Shown one piece after another: positions 11,274-20,655 of a stretch of 25,062 nt of DNA (position 1 is the stretch's first letter; the number at the start of each line of letters is the position of its first letter). The stretch comes from Seison nebaliae (taxonomy: Eukaryota > Rotifera > Pararotatoria > Seisonacea > Seisonidae): assembly GCA_023231475.1 (NCBI GenBank), contig JALJEE010001618.1, positions 1-25,062 on the forward strand, given 5' to 3'. Under the pieces are notes generated by a model. The model was not told the origin of the DNA. It was given only the letters and a program-made list of their open reading frames with translations, and did not search any database. The position numbers and the translations under genes are program-made.

Positions 11274-13008
11274 TCATACTTTATTAGAATTGGTCAAATT
11301 AATGCATTCCTCTGACGGTGGCAATGATTTAGTGTTATCGTTATCATTATAAAAGAATTTGCGTCTTAAAATTTGTTTGGCGATCAAAGTATTTTTCTGA
11401 TAAGGCTTACTTTCTATGAAATGTCCACCGTTGGCATCGACGATTGTTAAGTGTGTCGTTTCATTGATATCTGGTTTCGGTAAAGCGAAAGAAATGATTG
11501 AATTAGTTATCGATCTATTTTTATCATCATCATCATCATCATCATCATCTTGGCCACAAGTGAAACTGTTTAATTGTTGTTTCGTATTATCATTATTTTC
11601 TCTGATATCTTTATTGGAACTAGTTCCATCGGTTGATTGTGGTGGTTGTTGTACGACCAATTGACATAAAGAGAAACGATTATTCAATGAAGATGTCAAT
11701 GAGTTTTTCCGAAATATCATCGATGTTCCAGTAGATAAATCTTGATTGATGGAACAGAATTTTGAGCGTGACATTTTTCTCGTTACTCGAATACTTCTTC
11801 CTTGGGTTCGGAATAAAGAGGATGACATATTGAAATCTTTAGAGAACCATTTCCTACGCAATGTATCTCGCACCTAAACTCATTAATCAGAATAATTGGA
11901 ATGCTTAACGGAATTGATTAAGGCAATTTAACTTCTTTATTAGAGAAACAGAGAACAATGGCGATGATTAGACCTTGATATGCATTGCTAACTAATTGGA
12001 TGATGAAACTGCCATTGAATTTGTGGAGTGTTAGTAGGAAAGGTATTCCCAACAGAGGAAAAACGATAAGCAATGCTTTCAACAATTTTCTAAAAAATTT
12101 TCCTCCCAAATTACCAGAGGTCATTTACAAATTAATTAACTTGGTGTTCGTCATGTCAAATCGATTTGATTCCTGTTTGTTTTCACGCAACATCATTATA
12201 ATTTTTGTTAGTATAATTAATAGCAGAAGGAGATTAACCTAGTAGGAGAAATGACATTACTTGACATAGGAAGGAATGAGAGAATGAGGAAAATTAACAA
12301 CTAGAGTCACGAAGATGGGAACAGTCCAAATTAATTCGAGATAATTGAAAAACATTTGAATATTCTTTTTCGGCAATGTATATTTCAGTGCCAATAGACA
12401 TTGGTAGAATTTGAGTGAACTTCACAAAGAAAAATTGATGAAAATCTCATTTAAAAATTAATACCTTTTACCTTCGTAGAGATGACAATAATAATTCCGG
12501 ACAGAAAACCACGTGGCTATTGGTAGTACAGGAACCACTTGGAAATTAATGGAAAAATGAGAGTTCAATTGAGAATGAAGAACAACTAACACCAAGTGAT
12601 CGAGGCGTATATTCTTTGTTTATGATTTCCCATATTGAACGGGAACATGGTAACCGAGACGAGATATATACCTTCGCTTAACATCCATGAACAACTACTG
12701 ACGTCGAAGTATAATCGAGATATATGTAGAATGGATAGAGCCGTGAAGAATCTCTAGAAGAATAATTTGATTAAAAGGTGAGAGTGTAATAGTGTGTGAT
12801 TAACCAGACTGATGAGTTTAGAGACGCATTGGACATAAATTTCGGAAGCGAGACACCGCATCGCTAATACGGCAAAGAAGTGACAATGGATAATGTTGCG
12901 AAGACATCTTAGACACCGAAAGGAAAGGAAGATGATGATTGCCGCGATGAGACATGTAAATGATAAAATATTTCCGACTGTATGAAATATCTGTACAATG
13001 TTCAGTGC
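11274..13008 (-). CDS. Class B (secretin-family) GPCR: seven-transmembrane region and cytoplasmic tail
   Basis: Seven exons (13008-12805, 12753-12591, 12537-12465, 12419-12302, 12238-12141, 12089-11933, 11873-11274) join in consistent phase across six introns of 45-63 nt, giving 470 residues to the stop. Class B hallmarks appear in order: TM1 FHTVGNILSF, TM2 RCLRNIIHCHFF, TM3 CSWMLSEGIYL, TM4 ITWLVPVLPIATW, TM5 YLELIWTVPIFVTL/VNLLLLLIIL, TM6 KALLIVFPLLGIPFLL, TM7 NAYQGLIIAIVLCFSNKEV, then RDTLRRKW of helix 8. Such receptors sit in the plasma membrane, bind 30-40 residue peptide hormones and signal through G proteins. The usual GWG of TM4 is TWL, the Cys-Trp of extracellular loop 2 is Cys-Leu, and no cysteine is seen at the top of TM3. 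The 200-residue tail is Ser/Asn-rich with nine consecutive Asp. Ligand subfamily cannot be told. The N-terminal domain is described separately. Confidence 0.9.
11523..11550 (-). repeat. Nine-codon GAT (Asp) repeat in the GPCR tail
   Basis: An uninterrupted ATC trinucleotide run on the plus strand, read as nine consecutive Asp codons on the minus strand. Such a run is expected to vary in length between individuals. Confidence 0.8.
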
Positions 13009-13422
13009 CTGTTCAAACGACATATTGATAACAAATGAATAATGAAGTTGTCAATAGCGAAAAAGGAAAATGTGAAGAAAATGAAGTAATATTTCACCCA
13101 CATGGAGGAAGGGAGAAAGAGGGACGAATACATGAAAGAATTAGTATCCAAAAGAGAAAATGCTGTTGAAGCATCCCAAAAGTTGCAGGGTAATAGTGCA
13201 GCGATGGAAGATGGCAATACCGCTCTCACTATATGGGAGAATACTATGAACAAATATCTTTCTATTTGTCGTATGGCGATGCCGCTTCGTTCTTTTCACT
13301 TATTATCTTCTGTGTCTGACAACCAAATCGAACTAAACCAACCGACTAAGCACCTCTCCTCGCACATTATTTCGAAATTATGATGATGAGAAATGTCGTA
13401 ATGATAAGCTTCTTCTACTAAC
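13009..13422. other. Unusually long interval inside the GPCR gene
   Basis: If the last hormone-domain exon (ending HCSMT, phase 0) joins the TM1 exon, the intron is 414 nt, against 45-63 nt for the others. The stretch is less AT-rich and stays open in several frames, including a plus-strand ATG frame of 93 residues (13102-13383, MEEGRKRDEYMKELVSKREN...) and two minus-strand frames over 13100-13250. An extra GPCR exon or a nested antisense gene is possible. I could not find splice sites that fix either. Confidence 0.35.
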
Positions 13423-14168
13423 TGTCATAGAGCAATGCGATGAGTTCTGTACGGTCCACAAACCACTTTTATTGCACAATAGTCCTTTATCTATTTCGAT
13501 TACATGGGATATGAGAAAGAATAAGAGAATGTTTGTCATCTGTCGTTAGTTTTCTCCCGAAAACGAGATACGAATATCCCAAAAGAAGGAGTGTAAATAG
13601 AGTTTCTTTTTGATTGTACAATTATATGAAAATTTCCCAATGTTTCATGACGAAGAAATAAAATAATCGAAAGTGGTAATCTGCTCTCATTCCCAATACG
13701 CTGCATGCTACCAGGGTCCTGTAGAAGGAAAAAGAACTCCCGGGCAAATAATAACACCGTCCCAACAGTCATCGTATAATGTGGGAGACGTGTCATCATA
13801 CAGCGTATGTGCAGTCGATAGATGAACGTGAAGGTTGGAAGGTGTGTGTAAATCGAAATTAAAAAGGAAGATTAGGTTGTTTGTGTGATAAATGAATTCG
13901 TTGGAAATGACAGGAACGGTAAATTGGGCCAATTATTAATATGTTGAAGAAAAGTACCAACTCGAATATTTGGATGTACATGGATTTCGATAGCGATAAC
14001 CAACTAATGCTGATAAATGACATCGATCTAGTAACCATTTTGGGGAACATATCAAATTATTAATATCTGAATTGCCGTCAAGTGTAGTTGGGGCGGGTTC
14101 TATTGGGTTGAGCACAAAATTATTTTTGTTCGATCGTAGACTGGAAGGTATTCCATCATTCCTGCATT
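13423..14168 (-). CDS. Hormone-binding extracellular domain of the class B GPCR, partly resolved
   Basis: Three pieces fit a class B hormone-binding domain. Exon 13490-13423 reads LLCNKSGLWTVQNSSHCSMT and matches the conserved C-x3-G-x-W-x(6-8)-C end of the domain. Exon 14168-13958, after a strong acceptor CCTTCTCAG, reads ...DINNLICSPKWLLDRC... and ...RYRNPCTSKYSSW, fitting the N-terminal helix and second cysteine. The middle has two rival readings. An intron 13957-13719 joins SSW to TLVACSVLGMRADYHF in phase. Alternatively, YDDCWDGVIICPG near 13770-13740 is the conserved W-D-G...C-P core, but it lacks an upstream acceptor and lies in another frame from TLVAC. The step from DYHF to LLC also has no phase-matched splice. 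The domain may be decaying, mis-assembled, or spliced in a way I cannot see. Confidence 0.45.
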
Positions 14169-14321
14169 CTGAGAAGGATGAGAGAAAGGATAATTAGATG
14201 GGAAGGTGATTAAGATGATGGATAAGAAAAATATATTCCAATTAGACATTGAGAGCGCGCTACACAGGAAGAAAGAAATTATTAAATTTCTTTTAACAAA
14301 ATTCTTCTTCCTCCTCAAACT

Positions 14322-14651
14322 TTATGCAAACTTCAATTTTTTGTTCATGTCAAAGGCAATGTTCAAGGAAGAGAATATAGTTACATAATATTGTTGTTCG
14401 TCTAATGGACGAATGTCGGCGAAGGAAACAGAAAAAGAAAATAAACTTGAAACATTTCGTAGATAATTTATGTGTTCATTGCGTAGTTCATTACAGAATG
14501 TAACATTAAACAGGAGAGAACGATCATATTGTTTTACGTGATCATAGTAAAAATAATTTGTATTATTCTCCTCGTTCGTTTGACAAATTACCGGAAATGA
14601 GATATTAATCATTCGTCCCATTCTCTCAAAGTTAATCTCTTCTTTATCCAA
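14322..14651 (-). CDS. Possible further N-terminal exon of the GPCR, or separate secreted protein
   Basis: A minus-strand open frame of 109 codons with no ATG at its limit (first Met at about residue 11). It has two cysteines (PVICQ, VTFCN) and four N-glycosylation motifs (NIS, NNT, NVT, NVS), as expected of an ectodomain. A phase 1 donor near 14447 (TCAA/GTTTAT) could join the phase 1 acceptor at 14168 to give ...YLRNVSKCRNDG.... I found no signal peptide at its start. It is therefore either an internal exon whose first exon lies upstream, or chance. Confidence 0.3.
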   Translation of the reverse strand: MDKEEINFERMGRMINISFPVICQTNEENNTNYFYYDHVKQYDRSLLFNVTFCNELRNEHINYLRNVSSLFSFSVSFADIRPLDEQQYYVTIFSSLNIAFDMNKKLKFA

Positions 14652-15167
14652 GATGATATCGTCAACTTCTCTTCAAATCACTTCTTCAATTCCACAAATT
14701 ATTTCCAACACGTTTCTATCGATCTTCTGAATTGTTCGTGTCGATATAATTAGATGTTCATCAATTCACTGCATTCTTCCATCTAAATTCTTATTCTTCT
14801 ATTCCATAAGAGAAGATAATAATGTCTGGAAATCGAAAATAAATAAATTTTATTATTACATGAAAATTTGAGGAAAACATATGGAAAAGTTAGGGAATTT
14901 CATGTTTCAAATTATTAATCATCTAATATACTTCGATTATTGTTACGGATCCATTTTTTCAGGATAATTTAACATTTTTTCTTCTTTCCATTTTTATCAT
15001 TTTCGATCGCTTCAATTATCTCTTGTGCATTTTTAATGCTCATTCCTCTACATATCTTTCTCTCGTCTTATTATTTGTTCATTTGAACGAAAAATCGGAG
15101 AATGAATCCAATCCAGAAACCTTACAACGAACCAGTTCGTTTAACAGATGATGATGTTATTTGTCAG

Positions 15168-15583
15168 AAGGATGGAATGATATCCAATTGCTACATTCTC
15201 AAATTAATCGAGTTGTAATAAATACGAAGAAGTTTTTGCATGACATCCACATGGAGAATGCGGGAAGTAATGGAACAAAATAATCGTTTCTTCATTCCAA
15301 TTTACCAGTAATGTTATTCCAATAGGATTTTTTTAATGAAAAATAGATTATTTGTTGGAAGTGGAAATTGAAATGAAAAAAAATTTTCTTCTGTTACTAG
15401 ATTTTTTCAAATCTTATTCTAGTCGCTATGTGTTGGGAGATGTATGCGAATGTTACCGACTTTCCCATTATGTCATTGGGAGAAGATGAAGTTTCGCATG
15501 AAATCGTAAAACGAAGAAATAAACGATATTATATCTCATCGGAATCATTAAGATGCTGTCTTACATGTTCAGTTTGCATATGA
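15168..15583 (+). CDS. Candidate exons of a PTH-like peptide precursor
   Basis: Two putative exons. The first, 15168-15266, lies between acceptor TTATTTGTCAG and donor GTAATG, is phase 1 at both ends, and reads GWNDIQLLHSQINRVV then INTKKFLHDIHMENAG. The second begins at 15423 after the strong acceptor AAATCTTATTCTAG, is in phase, and reads AMCWEMYANVTDFPIMSLG..., HEIVKRRNKRYY, ...LRCCLTCSVCI to TGA at 15583, or to a GTTTGC donor at 15572. DIQLLH resembles PTH EIQLMH and PTHrP EHQLLH, and KKFLHDIH resembles PTH KKLQDVH with a shorter spacing. KRRNKR (15509-15526) is a furin-type site. An AATAAA follows at 15790. No signal-peptide exon in matching phase was found upstream, and a competing frame from ATG 15102 overlaps. 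Similarity is judged by eye on short motifs. Confidence 0.3.
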
Positions 15584-15654
15584 TCACAATGACTATTTGT
15601 CTGATCCGACACAAATTCTTTCACGAATCAATGGGCAATATGTGTTGGCATATG

Positions 15655-15690
15655 GGTGTGGGTGTGTGTGTGTGTGTGTATATATGTGTG
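15655..15690 (+). repeat. GT microsatellite
   Basis: About 12 GT dinucleotides followed by TATATATG. Confidence 0.9.
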
Positions 15691-15799
15691 GCAGTTTAAT
15701 GATTGTCACGTGATTTCAATCGAATTTCCCATTATCGTCCATTGGGAATTGGTTTCAATTGATTTTAACAAGAAATTAAATTATTCCATAATAAAGTCT

Positions 15800-16561
15800 T
15801 TGCCATTAACGTGGATAATTGATTGAAATTATTTCTCTTCTTAATTTTCCGTATATATATTACATCCACCAACGACAATGGGTCATATGCCATTGTTTCC
15901 CGTAAAACAATAGTAACTTCTCATTGCCGACTGAAATAAACGACTTTTGACAAATGAGGATAGATGACATAATATACTCGTTCTCTTTCATTACGATAGC
16001 ATCTTCCATTCCTACAATATCATACAAAGGAATTTAGTTTGACATTTCATTCGCTTTCCAAACGATCGAGATGGAAATAAATTAAGTTTATTAAACATTC
16101 TCCATTAGAATCGGTCGATACTGTAGACATTTGATAATCAATAAGTAATTTTATTAACAGATTTTCCGTGAGGTTTTATTTCATTTAATTTCCCATCGAC
16201 ATAATTCCTCCTATCAGGTCGGTGGTAAAAGAATTTTGGATAAGGATTAATGCAATGGAATATAATCATATGAGGTATAAACATCTGTGCAATGGAAGTC
16301 CTCAATTATTCTATACATCCTTGTTCGAATAATTTATTCGGTATCTATCATAACACACTACATTCTCATCATATGAATGACCTTAACGATAATATAAGTT
16401 ATTTCGGTGATCAAACAATGATGATTTCATTCCTTGAAATTGAATAAATAGCAACTTGACACTGTTGAGAAAACTGTATATTTTATTTCAAACAAATTGA
16501 CGAAAAGATTGATGGATGGATGATACTTCTTATCAATAACTCCGACCTTCACTTTTACCAG
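15800..16561. other. No gene seen
   Basis: AT-rich stretch with no convincing reading frame or RNA gene on either strand. Confidence 0.45.
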
Positions 16562-16753
16562 ACTTGATGGTAGTGCGCTTGATCCCAAATCAAATGGTCA
16601 ACATTTGAAGAGGACATCTCACATTGTTGGAAGACAGCAACCCAGTCATTTCAAGGACCCATATTTTCGTTAGTAAAAATTTGAAAAGAATTTAATATTG
16701 TTCGTTTTCTTGTTGTCCGCATAGACGGGAGAATGGTAGGGAAAGGAGAGTGA
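16562..16753 (+). CDS. Candidate exon pair of an unknown plus-strand gene
   Basis: 16562-16668 is bounded by acceptor CCTTCACTTTTACCAG and donor GTTAGT. Only one frame is open through it (LDGSALDPKSNGQHLKR, then TSHIVGRQQPSHFKDPYF). A 56-nt intron (16669-16724), the size normal for this window and with a pyrimidine-rich acceptor, joins it in phase to HGRMVGKGE and a TGA at 16751-16753, whose last base begins an AATAAA. The peptide is basic and contains KR and two GR sites, which could suggest a processed or amidated peptide precursor, but no signal peptide is linked to it. A phase-matched upstream donor exists at 15215 (ATG 15102, 38 residues). This is a splice-signal-based guess. Confidence 0.25.
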
Positions 16754-17871
16754 ATAAAGGATCAAGATGATTATTGGTTAAGTGGAAGGTGCATACGGTG
16801 CACTTCTTTTTATCATGATTCAATGAATTCGTCATTAACATTAGGAAATATACGAATTACTTTTTGTACTCCTCTTCAAATTATTCATTCTCAACCAGAA
16901 TTTCTCATACTTATTCATACGTTTCAATCGACGCACTTTCCATGTCACAAATTTTCCTTAATTCCGTTTCCTTACCATATGTGAACGACTCTGAATTCGA
17001 ATAGTAATTACATCACCTAACTAGGAGAATAATCTCATGAAACACACAAAGGAGAAGAAGGAGGAGAAGATTGTTGACTAACTGCCAGGAGATAATGGAA
17101 AGAAGTATTCCTCCGTTAACTTCCGACGATGTGTTAGTTTAGTGAAAATTAAAACAAACAAGAACAGTTAGTAAAAATGTGATTGCTAACATTTGTTTAT
17201 CATCATCATTTAAGATCATATCAGTGGGGAGATGATGATCTATGCTTTTATGAATTCAAGAGCAGATCTCCACTTGAACTGATGATGGACAAGGAAGCAC
17301 AATTGAGAATCATACTCTATTTCATTCCCAAATTAAACGTCGGAGGTTCGTCTTACCAATTCAATCTTCATCCAAGGAGTGGTTCTACTTAATTGTTTAT
17401 TTTATGCAAATTTCCTTTTTCTATTGTCTCACTTCGTAACGAATTACTCTGACAGAACAAATAATGAAAATCCGATTCATCTGAAACATTTTCCCATTTA
17501 TTATTCTCTAAATAGAGACGATTGAGAAAAATAGAATTAACATTTTCAAATAGTTGTTAAAATATATTTTATTCAAAGAAAATCGTATGGTAACCGCAAC
17601 TCGTCGTCATGTGACAAATTTGGAGAGTAATAAAAATTCTTAACATTTCGAAAACAACGTAAAGATGTCACGGTTTTTCTACTGTCTTCCAACATTAATC
17701 AAAAATTGGGGGAGAATATCAAAGAATGCATATAAGAATCCTTAATCAGTTGATGTTCAACTGTTGAAGATGAACTTCATTTATGAAATTACAACAAATA
17801 TAAACGCATCCGCCAAATAATAGCAAATTCGAATATTTTTATTCTGAACTATTTCAATAAGTAAAATAACT

Positions 17872-17898
17872 TTATGAATGAATTTGAATCATTCATAA
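17872..17898. repeat. Perfect 10-bp inverted repeat
   Basis: TTATGAATGA and TCATTCATAA separated by 7 bp. It could form a hairpin or be a protein-binding palindrome. Confidence 0.7.
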
Positions 17899-18634
17899 GT
17901 GAATGAAATGTCTTTATTTCAATTTTGTCGAAAATAGAAAAATTCTTTGAAAATTAGTTAATTTTGTAATCACTGCGATATTTTGTATGATTATCGCTTG
18001 TGGGTATTATAAAAGGAATTGAAAAAGTTTTGGAAGAAAGAAAGATGGATAGATAATCTGAAATAATATAAAGAAATTAGCGAAAAAGGAAGGCTGAGGA
18101 CAATGGAGTGAAAAAGGAAAATAAGATAGTTCAACAACATTCTGTTATTTTCTTTTTTCCATAAGTAGCTTATTACTTATCTTACCTGAGTTAGTTATGT
18201 GCTACATAAATTCAGTTAAGTTCTTTTTACAATTTCCATTTAATGATTTATTGGTAGGAGGCATGTATGTAACACGAATTGATGGAGGTGTATATTTTCT
18301 TTATGGTCCTAATGTATTTACATGTTCGATGGATTAAACCGTTAGTCATAACTAAAAGAAAAACTAGTTATCGTTCTTTTTTTCCGAATTCACAGAGATT
18401 TATGTTTCATCATTCTAACTTCACCCATCTCATTTTAAAGACAAGAATCATGATCTGTAATATTCACCTCCTTTTTTTCCCATCAAATAACCACCAAGTT
18501 AAAAGTTTTAACTTAAAATATTATTTTATATTTTCATACATTCATATTCTTATTAACTATCATTACTAATGATTAGACATAGAAAATAATCTATAGTAAA
18601 TTTCAAGGAACGAATTCTTTCTCAACACACTAAC

Positions 18635-18660
18635 TTTCTAATGTGTTTCATCATTAGAAA
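18635..18660. repeat. Perfect 9-bp inverted repeat
   Basis: TTTCTAATG and CATTAGAAA separated by 8 bp in otherwise unannotated DNA. Confidence 0.7.
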
Positions 18661-20655
18661 CAGGATCGACGAATAACATCCAACGTTCCATCGGAGAATC
18701 ATTAATACGTCCGACTCTTTTACAAGTTGTTTATCCTGTACATTTTCTGCATCTTCGATAAATTTGAAAAATATATATATTGTATAACATTCAATAATTT
18801 CTTCCTCTTTTTTCGAGTCGATTTAAATCCTATCCCTGTAACAAATTTCTTCAAATCTTTTCATCAAGGTAATAATCTCATACTGATTTTATCTTCTCTA
18901 TCGATTATGAACTAAATTTTTCCTTCACATTCCGAAATATTCAAAATATCCCAAATCTTCACAAAAATAGCCTAAACCGAAAAATTGTGTTTCCAGTGAT
19001 TACTGAATCGCGAATCATTGTAATAGTTCCCGTTATAATTTTCCTAAAACTGTAAAACAAAAAGTGATTGCTTTTTGCTAGATAGTTTAAAATTCAAAAA
19101 AACTCGAATTATATACCATTCCTTAACCTATCTTCCATCATTCGACCTCTTTCGATAGTTCTATGTTTTTTTATGTTGAGAAAAATTCATCTTCTTATAT
19201 CATCATCATCTAATTCATTAAATTCTTCTCTGGCTATCTAATGGTTAATGAAATAGGTAAGTTATTAACCTATTCGTAATTGTGCACTGGTAAATGATAC
19301 GCTGATTATTCTTCTATTTCGTCGTTCAATATCTATCCAATTAATAAAATCTATATATTTCCGCTTAACGTCTTCACTGAAATATAATTAACTCAATGAG
19401 AAGTAGATATTCTTAATTGAAATCTATGATTTTTTAATAATTAATGAGATCGTGTAATGAGATATATAATAAGACAAGACGTCAAAATGACATAAAATTT
19501 ATGATTCGGGGTTGCTTAGGATATGAAATTAATACGATCCCGTTAACACCTTACCAGTTCCCAAGATTAATGAGAAATTTAAAGAAATTTCGATACCACT
19601 TCAATGATGGAAGTTCAGAATTGAACGAAAAGAAGAAATGAGAAAATGGTTTGTGATTAAAGTTCCTAAATAAATTTATGGTGAAATGATGATAGGAAGG
19701 ATGATAAGATGAATTTAAGAAAGAAAAAAGAAGAATAGAACTGAATCCTTTTCTGCTCATTATTTATGGTTTATTTGTCATCTGCATACATTACATAATA
19801 GATCACATATTTGTTGATTAATGATATAGTTGTTTCTGACAAATGTCTTTTGTAGAACAGAAGCAAAAATGAATGACGAACAAATTATCCAAATAAATCT
19901 GCGACATCTCAAAGGACAATATTTGCCGGAATATACAATGGAATTAGACAGTTCTGCGATCAGAAAAAAATGGATCGAAATAACATTATTCTCCGTTCGT
20001 CTTCTTCCCAAATGGTTTTGTTGACCATTTTCTCGAAACAATTTAATGCAAATTTAATAAATTTTTACGGAGGAGAATTGAATTTAATCTGATTGAAAAT
20101 TCTGTTCATCTTTTCATGATTCTGATGATCATAGGTACAAGAGAATATTCATTTCAACGAATAGTATTATAGAATTTAAATATTATTCAATACCAATAAA
20201 CGGGAACCATATTTGGTTTGTCACTAAAAATTTGTAGGTGGTGGGACGATCATATCTACTGACTGTCAATATGATTAAAATAATATGAATCAAACGACAT
20301 GAAATTTATTCTTACTTATTCCGTTATTCCTTTCACCGTAATTAAAATATATTTCGATATATCTTCCCATATATTATATCTCCTCGTCTCTTAACAAACA
20401 CTCACTCATATTAATATGTAGACCGGAATAAATTGGAAGGGGGAAAAAGGTAGAGAAAGAATAAAACAAATCTTCTTATATTCTTCTACTTTTGGAAAGA
20501 AAGAAATGTGGAATATTTCTTCTAATATTCTATTCGTCAATCGGTAGAGATTCGTTCATTTTCAATTCAACTGATAAAAATGTGAAATATCATCTTCGTT
20601 CGAATGAAATGTTCAAAGACGAAAAATTACTTCGCAATTATTCAATAGTTCCTTT

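Larger units (their letters stand above)
16754..20655. other. About 3.9 kb with no recognisable gene
   Basis: AT-rich sequence with short frames only. The most protein-like are 19444-19641 (+, 65 residues, MRSCNEIYNKTRRQND...) and 19869-20024 (+, MNDEQIIQINLRHLKGQYLP..., 51 residues, after a possible acceptor CTTTTGTAG). An open patch at about 17218-17392 (+) reads WGDDDLCFYEFKSRSP.... None has a family I know or joined exons, and all may be chance. A bulged hairpin GAAGGTGCA/TGCACTTC followed by T-rich DNA lies at 16785-16806, and a lone CArG box at 20208-20217. Confidence 0.4.

Noticed and set aside
14100-14388. Frames of 60-72 codons on both strands
   Set aside because: Overlap the better supported receptor exon or consist of poly-Phe/Lys from A/T runs.
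20208-20217. Third perfect CArG box
   Set aside because: Single site far from any gene start; one or two are expected by chance in this window.
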